DNA from: Hymenobacter metallicola
Lineage (GTDB): Bacteria > Bacteroidota > Bacteroidia > Cytophagales > Hymenobacteraceae
Reading direction: 5' to 3'
Assembly: GCF_004745645.1 (NCBI RefSeq)
Contig: NZ_SRMB01000002.1
Location: forward strand, 248,001 to 312,000
DNA length: 64,000 bases
In this document: positions 25,785-34,130 of the stretch, in pieces
Position numbering within the stretch: the first letter of the stretch is position 1
Layout of the letters: every line of letters starts with the position of its first letter
Notes under the pieces: model-generated
What the model saw: the letters and a program-made list of their open reading frames with translations, nothing else
Database searches by the model: none
What the model was told of the DNA's origin: nothing
Program-made: the position numbers and the translations under genes

Positions 25785-26693
25785 CTAGCGCCAGCCCCGG
25801 GCCGCAAACTGCCGGCCGGCCGCGGCCCCATCCAGCCACTTCGATTCCAGGGTAGGGCCGCTCAACAACAGACAGGCTCCCTCTCCCACCGATTTGATAA
25901 TGGCGCGGTACTGCTCGGGCGGCAGGGCCGGGCAGCCCCGGCTGTAGCCCAGCTGTCCGTGCCTCTGAATGTATTCGGGCCCGGCGTAGTCGGCCCCGTG
26001 CAGCACGACGTAGCGGTCCAGGGCATTGCTGTTCTGGCCGGGGTCGAGGCCGTGCAGGCGGCGCGACAAACCGTGCTTGCCGCCGTAGGTATCGGCCGTG
26101 CGGTAGAAGCCCAGGGCCGTGCAGGCCGACTTGATGCGGTTGGAAAAGCGCCGGGCCCGCAGCTGCCCCGAGCCCCGGCCGTGGGCCACGTAGCTATGGT
26201 GCAGCACTTTCTGCTCCCGCAAATCCAGCACCCACAGCCGCTTTTCCGTGGAAGGCAGGTCCATATCGGCCACGGCCAGCACACCCGGGCGCTGAATCCG
26301 GCCTTGCTGGCGCAGCGCCAGATAGCCCACGCAGGCCCGCTCCAGCACACTTAGTCGCAGTCCCTGGGCCTCGGGGCCCAACTGTTGGTGCAAGGCCGCT
26401 ACTTCCTGCCGCAACGAAGCCGGCAAATCCGGAACCGGCGCCAGGGCTACCGGCCGCAGAGAATCGACGGCGGCAGTGGCTACCGCGCGGGAGGTATCGG
26501 CGGCGACAGGAAGCTGCTGCACCGCGTGTCCGGCAGCCGTTGCCTCCCGGCCGTTGTCTTCCACGGCTTGGCATCCGGCCAGCACTGTACCCAGGCCAAG
26601 CGCCAGCAGCACCAGCAAGGGCTGTTTTACGGGCTGACAACGGTGGCTGATTCGGGGCAGGGGCAACAGGGCGGGCATAAGCAAGCGGTTCAT
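25785..26693 (-). CDS. Murein L,D-transpeptidase catalytic-domain lipoprotein (copy 2)
   Basis: Start at 26693 (MNRLLMPALL) gives 302 residues; the longer frame to 26867 overlaps the TonB receptor gene and is unlikely. A signal with lipobox LAGC (about residues 39-42) makes it a lipoprotein. The catalytic part shares LPSTEKRLWVLDL, HGADYAGPEYIQRHGQLG and SRGCPALPPEQY with copy 1. It lies 64 bases downstream of the TonB receptor gene but seems functionally unrelated to it. Expected role is peptidoglycan cross-linking or anchoring of a protein to it. Confidence 0.88.
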   Translation of the reverse strand: MNRLLMPALLPLPRISHRCQPVKQPLLVLLALGLGTVLAGCQAVEDNGREATAAGHAVQQLPVAADTSRAVATAAVDSLRPVALAPVPDLPASLRQEVAALHQQLGPEAQGLRLSVLERACVGYLALRQQGRIQRPGVLAVADMDLPSTEKRLWVLDLREQKVLHHSYVAHGRGSGQLRARRFSNRIKSACTALGFYRTADTYGGKHGLSRRLHGLDPGQNSNALDRYVVLHGADYAGPEYIQRHGQLGYSRGCPALPPEQYRAIIKSVGEGACLLLSGPTLESKWLDGAAAGRQFAARGWR

Positions 26694-26757
26694 TCTCTCC
26701 CAAAGTACGAACCTTGTTTCCGACTTCTCCTGCTTCTTCGACCAGAATACGCAGCGT

Positions 26758-29103
26758 TTAGAAGAATACGCTGACGTTGGCTTTGAGAAAAAACGGCGTA
26801 CCCGGCGTGAAGTGTAGCTCGGATACCCCTTCGGCGGCCTCCTCGGGTAGGCGGCTTTGGGTGTCAAACTGGGCCTGGTTCCACTCCACGTTCAGCAGAT
26901 TCTCGATGCTGGCGCCCACCTGGAAGTGCCGGCGCGTGTAGCTCACTACGGCATCGAGCAAAAAGTAGCCCCGGGCCCGTACTGAGTTGTATTCGTTGGC
27001 GGGCCGGTCGTTGATGTGACGGTAGCGCAGACTGGCGCTCAGGCCCGTAGGCTGCTTGAGCGTGAGGCCGCCGATGCTGGTGAACGTAGGCGCCAGCGGA
27101 ATCCGGTTGGAATCGGGGTGAGCTTCCACCAGGCGGCCGTGGTTGTAGTTGAGGTCAGCATCCAGAAACAGGGTGCGGGTCAGCTGGTAGCGCAAGGCCA
27201 GGTCCAGGCCGTAGCGGCGGGTGCGGCCGGCACTTTCGGTAAAGCCCCCGTCGCCGACGTACACCAATTCGTCCTGCAGGTGCAAGGCCCACAGCGCCGT
27301 ATTCACCACTAGGCTCGGTACGGGCTTGAAGGTGCTGCCGACCTCGTAGCCAATGGCCCGGGGCAGCACGTTGGCCTCGGGGTTTACCACAACGGCCCGG
27401 GCATCGTTGGAGTGAAACCCGAAACCCGAGCGGGCAAACAGCTGCACGCCGGGCGTCACGTCGTAGTAGAGATTCAGCTTGGGGCTAACCCGACCTTTAC
27501 CGGCCCGGCCCGATTGCGCCGGGTCGCGCTGCTCCTGAAAGTTGAAGCGAAAGTAGTCGAAGCGCAGGGCCGCGTTCAGCGTCAGCCGATCCGTCAGGGA
27601 CAGGGTTTCGTCGAGGTAGGCGTTGAAGTTCTGCTCGTAGACGTGGCCCGACACGATGGTGTCGCGCACCGCCCGATTCACCGTGTTTTGCAGGGCCACG
27701 TCGAGGTCGTCGAGGCGGGTGCCTACGCCCAGCACCGAGTGCAGCGTGCGGCTGCCCACCGGTGTGTCACGCTCGTAGGCGGCCGAATAGCCGTAGATGT
27801 TGCGGTGCTCTTTCTGCCGAATTTCATCCCCATCGTCAGGGTTTTCCAGGAAGAACGTGAAGTTGGAATATAGATTGAAGTTGTAGTTGACGAAGTAGGC
27901 CTGCTGGCGCAGCACGGCATCGTGGGGCAAAGTGGTCGTAAGCACGGCCGTGGCGTTGGTGCGGTCGGTACGGCCCCCTTCACTGGGGTCGATGCTGCCG
28001 AAGCGCGAAATCTTGCCTTCCCGGATAGCCCGCTCCGGCACCTGGCCCGAAGCATCCCAGCTGGAAGTAAAATGAGAACCCAGTACCATCAGCGAGGTAC
28101 GGTCGGACAGCAGGCCGGTGTACTTGGCCAGCCCGTTGAAACGCCTGAAGTCCTGCTTGGCATCGAAGTAGGAGTTGCTGAAATAGTACTCGGTGGCCAG
28201 ATAGGCGCTTTCGGTGTTCTGGGTGAGCAGGTGCTTGTCTTTGGGCAGCAAATCGAGCAGTACCAGGGCGCGCCGGGTATCGAATTGGCCTACTTCCAGC
28301 TTCACCTGGCTTTGGCTCAGGCTGGTTTTGGTGCTGAACTCGCCGGCCCCGGCCGTGGCAAAATCACCAAACCGGGCTGTGTAGGGTCCTTTGTAAACTT
28401 TCAAGGCCTCTACCGTTTCCGGAATCGTGAAGTGAAAGTCGGCGTAGCCCTGGCCGTGGGCGTGGCTGACCATGTTGACCGGCAGCCCGTCGACGCTCAC
28501 GTTGAAATCGGTGCCGTGGTCTACGTCGAAGCCCCGGATGAAAATCTGCTCGGCCTTGCCCCCACCCGCGTGCTGGGCAATGAAGAGCCCCGGCACGAGC
28601 GGCAACAGATCCTGGGCCGAGTTCAGGGGCCGCAGCACCCGGTCGATTTGGGTGATGGTGGCCAGTGACTGGTTCGGGTCGCGGGGCTGCGACACGGTAA
28701 CTTCCCGCAGGTTCAGGGCCACCGTGGCCAGGGGTAGCGTCACGGTTTGCGTGGCTCCCGGAGCCAGCGTCACGGTGAGGGCCGGGCTGCGGTAGCCCAG
28801 CGCGGTGGCCCGCAGGGTGTAGCTACCGGCCGGCAGGTTATCGAGCCGGAAAGCGCCCAAGGCATCCGAAGCCGTACCTGCCGACTGCCCGTCGAGCCGG
28901 ATGCCCACGCCAGGCAAACGTTGGCCGGAGGTAGAGTCGACGACGATACCGCGCAGCACGGCCGCGCCAGCTACCCGCTGGGCCAAGGCAGGCAGGCTGG
29001 TCAGGCTTAACAGCAGGAGGAACGACAGACTTCTTAACAGTGCGGCGCAGCCAAGGGGTGGGTGCAAGGCCTTCAGCGAGGCAAGAGTAGAATCAGGCTT
29101 CAT
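26758..29103 (-). CDS. TonB-dependent receptor with carboxypeptidase-regulatory N-domain
   Basis: 781 residues. Signal peptide to about residue 41 (LTSLPALAQ), a CarboxypepD-reg-like domain (about 45-130: LRGIVVDSTSGQRLPGVGI), the plug (about 145-260) and a beta-barrel ending in a C-terminal Phe-Phe as outer-membrane proteins do. The plug has FIRGFDVDHGTDFNVSVDG and VSHAHGQGYAD, rich in His and Asp, compatible with a metal or metal-chelate ligand. No SusD partner follows, so it is a plain TonB receptor. It is downstream of HupE/UreJ and a Cys-containing protein on the same strand. Confidence 0.93.
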   Translation of the reverse strand: MKPDSTLASLKALHPPLGCAALLRSLSFLLLLSLTSLPALAQRVAGAAVLRGIVVDSTSGQRLPGVGIRLDGQSAGTASDALGAFRLDNLPAGSYTLRATALGYRSPALTVTLAPGATQTVTLPLATVALNLREVTVSQPRDPNQSLATITQIDRVLRPLNSAQDLLPLVPGLFIAQHAGGGKAEQIFIRGFDVDHGTDFNVSVDGLPVNMVSHAHGQGYADFHFTIPETVEALKVYKGPYTARFGDFATAGAGEFSTKTSLSQSQVKLEVGQFDTRRALVLLDLLPKDKHLLTQNTESAYLATEYYFSNSYFDAKQDFRRFNGLAKYTGLLSDRTSLMVLGSHFTSSWDASGQVPERAIREGKISRFGSIDPSEGGRTDRTNATAVLTTTLPHDAVLRQQAYFVNYNFNLYSNFTFFLENPDDGDEIRQKEHRNIYGYSAAYERDTPVGSRTLHSVLGVGTRLDDLDVALQNTVNRAVRDTIVSGHVYEQNFNAYLDETLSLTDRLTLNAALRFDYFRFNFQEQRDPAQSGRAGKGRVSPKLNLYYDVTPGVQLFARSGFGFHSNDARAVVVNPEANVLPRAIGYEVGSTFKPVPSLVVNTALWALHLQDELVYVGDGGFTESAGRTRRYGLDLALRYQLTRTLFLDADLNYNHGRLVEAHPDSNRIPLAPTFTSIGGLTLKQPTGLSASLRYRHINDRPANEYNSVRARGYFLLDAVVSYTRRHFQVGASIENLLNVEWNQAQFDTQSRLPEEAAEGVSELHFTPGTPFFLKANVSVFF

Positions 29104-29105
29104 TC

Positions 29106-29363
29106 CTACCAGCGTTTAGCAGACGTAGGAATAGCCCCCCGGCGCCGGGCCAGCACCTGCGCCCGGTGTGCTGCCTGGCTGGCAAATTCGCGCGACTTGT
29201 AGGCTTGCCGAACGGGAGATGTGGTAGGCAGCCCCGAAGGCGAAACTACCTGGGAAGGTATTGATGAGTGTTGAGAAACCGTAAGTTGCCCGAAGGCAGC
29301 CCCAAAGGAGCAGGAAGTAGCAAAGCAATTCATACCGTCGCAGATGCGCTGCAATGCGGGCAT
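29106..29363 (-). CDS. Possible small protein translationally coupled to the TonB receptor
   Basis: An 85-residue frame (75 if the second ATG at 29333 is used) whose stop codon is only 2 bases before the receptor ATG. Its sequence (MNCFATSCSFGAAFG..., then KSREFASQAAHRAQVLARR) has no recognised domain; the start has two Cys and a mildly hydrophobic stretch. Longer and overlapping frames exist on this stretch, so it may be only leader sequence. The tight stop-start spacing is the main support. Confidence 0.35.
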   Translation of the reverse strand: MPALQRICDGMNCFATSCSFGAAFGQLTVSQHSSIPSQVVSPSGLPTTSPVRQAYKSREFASQAAHRAQVLARRRGAIPTSAKRW

Positions 29364-29458
29364 ACTTCGCCCGTCAGTACAGCAAATTTTAAGATAAGAC
29401 GAGCCGCGCGGATAACTCGACGCGCAGTCTGCTGGTCCGGTTTGGAACCAGACTCGGC

Positions 29459-29845
29459 TTATCCCCGACGGGGCGGCGCATCTAGCAGCGCCCGGTACCC
29501 GGCTATTACCGCTTCGTGGCGGGCAGCGGGCAAGAGAGAGGTAGTAGGATAATGGCCTAACGGTACCTGCACCGTTTCGCCCAGACAATGCGCATCCACA
29601 CCTTTGCTAACCAAGAGCAGATGTTGGGCATTTTGCCCAGCCGTGCGCTTATGAATTTCTAGTTGGTCGCCGTTGCACTGGTCAAAGCAGTCGACCATCA
29701 GATAATGCTTCTGCTGGCAGTCGGCGCTGTGCACGTAGGGGTGGGCAGCGGAGTAGCGCGGCGCTTCGGGCCGGTTCACGAGGCCGGCTCCTACCACCAG
29801 AAGGTAGTTGGCGAGCAACAGCAACACGAGCCAGAAGCGCAGCAT
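29459..29845 (-). CDS. Cys-containing exported protein of unknown function
   Basis: 128 residues. Hydrophobic signal or anchor (residues 3-21), then a segment with three Cys: ADCQQKHYLMVDCFDQCNGDQ. That spacing recalls the short Cys-bearing proteins (ending CNGKC) found beside metal TonB receptors in Bacteroidota, but the match is weak. It is located 24 bases downstream of the HupE/UreJ gene on the same strand, between it and the TonB receptor. A role in metal binding is a guess. Confidence 0.7.
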   Translation of the reverse strand: MLRFWLVLLLLANYLLVVGAGLVNRPEAPRYSAAHPYVHSADCQQKHYLMVDCFDQCNGDQLEIHKRTAGQNAQHLLLVSKGVDAHCLGETVQVPLGHYPTTSLLPAARHEAVIAGYRALLDAPPRRG

Positions 29846-29869
29846 TAGATAGAATCGGAGAAGGTTAGC

Positions 29870-30556
29870 TTAAGCAAAAAATACCCGCTCTACGGTCCAG
29901 TAGGCGGCAATAAGACCAATCAGGACCGACATGGGCACGACCACGCGCTGCTTGTACCAGGGCTTGTCGGCAAACCAGCGGCCCACCAGCAGCCAGGCCA
30001 GCAGAATCACCGTTACCTGCCCCAGCTCGACGCCTACGTTAAAGGAAATCAGGGACTCGACAAACATGGCCCGCGGCAGCCCGAGCGAGGTCAGCACGCT
30101 GGCGAAGCCCATGCCGTGAATCAGCCCGAAGCCGAAGACAATAGCCACCCGCCACGGGTTGAGCTTGTCGGCCATGATGTTTTCGATGGCCACAAACAGG
30201 ATGGACAGCGCAATAATCGGCTCAACGATGGAGGCTGGTGGCGAAATCAGTCCGTACATGGCCAGGCCCAGCGTGATGGAGTGCGCAATGGTAAAAGCCG
30301 TGGCCTGCCAGAGTACGGGTTTGAGGCGGGGTTCCAGAAAAAAAATACTGAGCACGAACAGAATATGGTCGAGCCCCAGCGGCAGAATGTGGGTGTAGCC
30401 CAGCTTAAGGTAGGTACTGATAATGTCGGTACGGGAGAGTTTGCTCACGTCGACATCCAGCACATGGGCCGCGGCCAGCTGGGGCAGCAACAGCGCCAGC
30501 AGGAGCAGCCCCGCACCACGCACGAGCCAGGAGAATTGCCCGGAGGTTGCCTTCAT
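29870..30556 (-). CDS. HupE/UreJ family membrane protein
   Basis: 228 residues with an N-terminal signal (LLLLALLLPQLAAAHVLD) and about six membrane helices. Conserved His-bearing patches are LGLDHILFVLS, FTIAHSITLGLA and LIHGMGFASVL. HupE and UreJ relatives are thought to be secondary nickel or cobalt transporters, and this variant (HupE/UreJ_2) is often found near TonB receptors. It is followed 19 bases upstream by the TPR gene on the same strand, so the two are probably one unit. Confidence 0.9.
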   Translation of the reverse strand: MKATSGQFSWLVRGAGLLLLALLLPQLAAAHVLDVDVSKLSRTDIISTYLKLGYTHILPLGLDHILFVLSIFFLEPRLKPVLWQATAFTIAHSITLGLAMYGLISPPASIVEPIIALSILFVAIENIMADKLNPWRVAIVFGFGLIHGMGFASVLTSLGLPRAMFVESLISFNVGVELGQVTVILLAWLLVGRWFADKPWYKQRVVVPMSVLIGLIAAYWTVERVFFA

Positions 30557-30575
30557 AACAGTCAGGCCAAGTCGG

Positions 30576-31952
30576 TTAGTTGAACGCCAGCAGCTTCTTC
30601 CCCTCGTCGGCCAGGTCGAAGTTCAGATAGGGATTCGTGGTCAGGGCCTGACGGATCAAGGCCTGGCCTTTTTCGGCCTGCCCGTTGCGGGAGGCAATCA
30701 GCCCGGCCCGGCACAGCAGCGTGGGGTTCTGGGAGTTAGTCCGTAGGGCCGTTGTTATCAGCTTCTGCGCCTCTTTGTACTCGCCCCGCTTGTAATGCAC
30801 CCAAGCCAGGGTTTCGCAGACGTCGATGTTGTCGGGCCGCCGCTCGTACTCAATTTTGGCGTGCGCCAGGGCTTTATCCAGCTCGTTTACTTTCAGGTAG
30901 GCATAGGCCAGCTCCCGGTCGGCGTAGTGGCCCATCTGCTCGTTGTCATCGGCTTCTTTGGCATCATCCGCCAGCATGCTGATGGCTTCCTTGGCCATTT
31001 GAGTAGCCTTGGCCGGCTCCTTGTTGAGGCGATACAAGTCGGTTAGCTCGTCGGCAAACGCGTAGTCCTGCACCGTGGCGCGGGCCTTGCGGAAGTACTC
31101 AATAGCGGCCGGGTAGTTTTTCCGGGCCTTTTCTACCCGCCCCAGGCCCGCCAGGGCATAGGCGTAGTAGGGCCGCTGCAGCAGGGCCATCTGGTACTGC
31201 TTTTCAGCGTTGGCCAGGTCGCCGGTGCTTTCGTAGAGGTGGCCCAGCGTCGTGCGCGACCATTCGGTTTGCTCCAGGCCCGGGTAGCCGGCCTTCACGG
31301 CCATGTCCATGGCTTCGATGGAGCCCGGATAGTCGCCGTGGATTTCGCGCAGGTAAGACACGCGGGAGTAGGAGCGTAAATCGGGGCGCACCTGGTTCAT
31401 TTTGTCGGCCATCTTCACGGCTTCGGGGTAGCGGCCCAGCTCTACATTCGCGTCGCAAAGCAAGCCGTACACGAAGGCATTGTGCGGGTTCAGCGCCACG
31501 GCCTGCTCGGCCACAGCCAAGCCTTCGGAGAAGTGGTGCTGGGTCAGGCACAGGGAAGCCTTGCAGCACAGGGCCTCAAAGTTTTCGGGCTCCTGTTGCA
31601 GAATGCCGTTGAGCAGCTGCATGGCGGCCATGTCGTAGTACGGATGGTCGCCGGTGACGCGGGCTTCCTGCATGTAGGCCTGGGCCAGCATGAGCTTGGC
31701 CTTGTTATCGTCGGGCTTATCGCGCAGTTGGGCCAGCAGACCACCAATGGCGTTTTTGGTGTTCAGCCACTCGCCGCCCAGCGCCAGGTCGCCGTGCCGT
31801 TCCTTCAGGGTTGGAATAGGCTCGGGCTTGCGGAAGAAAAACAGCGCTGCTACGGCCAGGCCAAAGCAAACGAGTAGTACAGGGTAAAAATATTTACGCA
31901 AAGCAGCAGGGGCTAGAAGATGGGAAATGAGCCCAGCCGAAGCCAGGCTCAC
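30576..31952 (-). CDS. TPR-repeat protein with N-terminal membrane anchor
   Basis: 458 residues. The start is the GTG at 31952, because the first in-frame ATG is inside the repeats; TTG 31901 is an alternative. One membrane segment (FYPVLLVCFGLAVAALFFF, about residues 22-40) is followed by about nine tetratricopeptide repeats, for example AEKQYQMALLQRPYYAYALA and GEYKEAQKLITTALRTNSQN. It should be a periplasmic scaffold for protein contacts. It sits between the DUF4331 and HupE/UreJ genes. Confidence 0.88.
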   Translation of the reverse strand: MSLASAGLISHLLAPAALRKYFYPVLLVCFGLAVAALFFFRKPEPIPTLKERHGDLALGGEWLNTKNAIGGLLAQLRDKPDDNKAKLMLAQAYMQEARVTGDHPYYDMAAMQLLNGILQQEPENFEALCCKASLCLTQHHFSEGLAVAEQAVALNPHNAFVYGLLCDANVELGRYPEAVKMADKMNQVRPDLRSYSRVSYLREIHGDYPGSIEAMDMAVKAGYPGLEQTEWSRTTLGHLYESTGDLANAEKQYQMALLQRPYYAYALAGLGRVEKARKNYPAAIEYFRKARATVQDYAFADELTDLYRLNKEPAKATQMAKEAISMLADDAKEADDNEQMGHYADRELAYAYLKVNELDKALAHAKIEYERRPDNIDVCETLAWVHYKRGEYKEAQKLITTALRTNSQNPTLLCRAGLIASRNGQAEKGQALIRQALTTNPYLNFDLADEGKKLLAFN

Positions 31953-31965
31953 TAGTTACCAGCAA

Positions 31966-31995
31966 GCTAGCCGAACTCACCCGGGTTCGGCTAGC
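31966..31995 (-). other. Perfect hairpin just upstream of the TPR gene
   Basis: 11-bp perfect stem (31966-31976 with 31985-31995), 8-base loop, ending 14 bases before the GTG start. It could limit transcription from DUF4331 into the TPR gene, or affect ribosome access at the GTG start. No T run follows. Confidence 0.5.
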
Positions 31996-32012
31996 AGAGA
32001 GGCTACTTCCAA

Positions 32013-32046
32013 AACGGCCGGCCGGAGCAAGCTTCACCCGGCCGTT
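32013..32046 (-). terminator. Possible terminator after the DUF4331 gene
   Basis: 9-bp GC-rich stem (32013-32021 with 32038-32046) with a 16-base loop, 18 bases past the DUF4331 stop. On the minus strand it is followed by four T only, so it may be a partial terminator. Confidence 0.4.
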
Positions 32047-32063
32047 CTGAAGCAGTCAATTTC

Positions 32064-34130
32064 TTAGTTGGTGTGCACCAGCTTGATGGACTGCAGCACC
32101 GTCTCACCCGATTTCACCGTGGCAATGTAGGTACCGGCGGCCAGGTTCTGCACTTTCCACGACATTTCGTAGGTGCCGGGCTTGTGCTCCTTGTTATCTA
32201 CCAGTGTCTTCACCGGGCGGCCCATCATGTCGGTAATTACGATGGTCAGCGGGCCTTTCACACCCACTTCGTAGCGGATCGTGGTTTTATCGGTGAAGGG
32301 GTTGGGGTAGTTTTGGGCTACTTCCACGGGCGAGGCCATCAGGCCCAGGCCCACGTTGCCGCGCTGCGAGGTAACCGTAGGCTGGGCTTTGGTGCCGCGC
32401 CAAGGCGTCTGCATGTAGGGGAAAGCCGCCCGCAGGGTCGTGTCGTTGGCTTCCACCCCGGTCCGGAAGTTCACCACGCGCAGCAGCTGGGGCGTGAGCG
32501 GACTCGCAGCCGTGGCCGAGAAGTCATCATAGAACAGGCCAATGGCGGCCAGTACGGCGCCACCCACGGCCTGCAGCTCGATACGGGTTACGTCGTCTTC
32601 CAGACGGCGGCCGTTGGGGAAGCCGTCCATGTTCGGAATAGCCTGCAGGGCCGCGCTACCATTGAAGCGGGAGTCCGTCAGGCCCAGCACGGCGGCGGCC
32701 AGCAGGCCTTCGGAGCTGAACTCGGGGTTCGGAGTGCCGTTGGCCAGGGTGCGGGGCGTGGCGGGCACGGCCATGTTCAGGCGCAGCATGTCGCCCAACG
32801 TGGGCAGGAAGTTGTTGATAAACGGCTTGCCAGCGGCCAGCGGATTACGCAGGGGCTTGCCGGTGGCCAGCTGGTAGGGCGGCAGGTTGGGCACGCCCGT
32901 GTGGAAGATGGGCAGAATGTCGACCGAGCGGGGCTTGCCGGCGCGCAGCAGGTAAGGGCCAAACGTGGGGTCGGCAAATACGGTGTTGGCGCGTTGGGCG
33001 GCCGTCAGGTTGGCCAGGCCGTCCTTGCCGTTGCGGAAGTCGAATGCCTGCAACGAGTTGGTTTGGATGCGCAGATCCCCCAGGCCGGGCACGGCCCCAC
33101 CGAAGCGGCTGTCGTCCATGTAGAGGGCCAGCTCGGGGTTCATGGCGTTTTCGTCAAACTTAGCCACGGCGCCGTACGGGTTGCCCGCATTCCATTCGTC
33201 TTTCTGCCCGATGGGAATCACCACTTCGTTCGTCAGCGGCATGCCCAGGCGCGACACCTGCACAAAGTTGCCCGACTGCGTCTGGGTACCGTCCACGTTG
33301 AGCGTGCGGATAGCCTGCCGGCTGGCCGAAGCCCATACGCCGATGATGTAATCCGAGTCGAGAATGTTGGCTGCCTGCGCACCGGTCTTGCCGTCTTTCT
33401 GCAACACCGAAATCGGGATTTGCAGGGCAATGGTGTGGGTGTTTTTACGCGCTACCCCGTCGCGGGCCCCGGTCTGGCGTACGCCACCCAGGTCGAAAAT
33501 ACCTCCCAGGTCCACGAAGAACGGATCGTCGACCGGGCCGCAGAATACCTTGGTGCCATTGGCCAATGTCTGAATAGCATTGGTCATGAGCGTATTGTAG
33601 GGAGTACCCAGACCGGCAGCCCCCTCAATGGAGCGGGGGCCGATGTTGGGCGGAGGCACCACGCCGTTGTTGACGATGGTTGTGAAGGCGCCACCGTTCA
33701 CGCTCAGCTCGGCCCGGTAGGTGGTTTTCTGATTTTCCTTGCCCAAGCGGGTGCGGAAAAACGTGGTGGGGTCCTCGTTGGTCCGCGTGAACGTAAACCG
33801 GTACGTCAGGTCATCACCCGTCGTGGTTGTTTTGTTCTTGATGTGAATCTCATAGCGAATATTTTCGCCGAACGTGTTGTAAATCGGGCCACCCTGGGGC
33901 AGCTCCAGCGGAATGTAGTTGGCGATGATATTGATCATCTCCGCGTTGTTCGGGTCGCGGAAGGCGTACAAGTCCGTGTTGTCGGCCAGCGGGTCGTCGG
34001 CAATCAGCGGCGCTTCCCGGTGGCTGGAAGCTTCTATTCGGGTGTTCTGTCCGCTCCAGGCGAGGGCGCCGACAATGGCAGTGGCCGCTAACCCCATATG
34101 GAGTATGGGACGCGTAAAGGTCTTCTTCAT
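32064..34130 (-). CDS. Secreted DUF4331 protein with T9SS sorting domain
   Basis: Start at 34130 (MKKTFTRP) gives 688 residues; the longer frame to 34340 adds non-family sequence. Signal peptide to about residue 27. The DUF4331 signature is visible just after it: SSHREAPLIADDPLADNTD. The domain spans most of the protein. The C-terminal 75 residues form a T9SS tail (YPNPFTDKTTIRYEV, then GTYIATV), so it is sorted to the cell surface. The biochemical function of DUF4331 is not known to me. It is the first gene of a minus-strand set with TPR, HupE/UreJ and TonB receptor genes. Confidence 0.92.
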   Translation of the reverse strand: MKKTFTRPILHMGLAATAIVGALAWSGQNTRIEASSHREAPLIADDPLADNTDLYAFRDPNNAEMINIIANYIPLELPQGGPIYNTFGENIRYEIHIKNKTTTTGDDLTYRFTFTRTNEDPTTFFRTRLGKENQKTTYRAELSVNGGAFTTIVNNGVVPPPNIGPRSIEGAAGLGTPYNTLMTNAIQTLANGTKVFCGPVDDPFFVDLGGIFDLGGVRQTGARDGVARKNTHTIALQIPISVLQKDGKTGAQAANILDSDYIIGVWASASRQAIRTLNVDGTQTQSGNFVQVSRLGMPLTNEVVIPIGQKDEWNAGNPYGAVAKFDENAMNPELALYMDDSRFGGAVPGLGDLRIQTNSLQAFDFRNGKDGLANLTAAQRANTVFADPTFGPYLLRAGKPRSVDILPIFHTGVPNLPPYQLATGKPLRNPLAAGKPFINNFLPTLGDMLRLNMAVPATPRTLANGTPNPEFSSEGLLAAAVLGLTDSRFNGSAALQAIPNMDGFPNGRRLEDDVTRIELQAVGGAVLAAIGLFYDDFSATAASPLTPQLLRVVNFRTGVEANDTTLRAAFPYMQTPWRGTKAQPTVTSQRGNVGLGLMASPVEVAQNYPNPFTDKTTIRYEVGVKGPLTIVITDMMGRPVKTLVDNKEHKPGTYEMSWKVQNLAAGTYIATVKSGETVLQSIKLVHTN

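Noticed and set aside
25785..26867. Extended start for L,D-transpeptidase copy 2
   Set aside because: It would overlap the TonB receptor gene and hide the lipoprotein signal.
29106..29588. Full 160-codon form of the small ORF before the TonB receptor
   Set aside because: Its first half overlaps the Cys-protein gene and has no protein-like pattern. Only the part from 29363 or 29333 was kept, with low confidence.
32073..34091. 672-codon open frame on the plus strand
   Set aside because: Antisense shadow of the DUF4331 gene.
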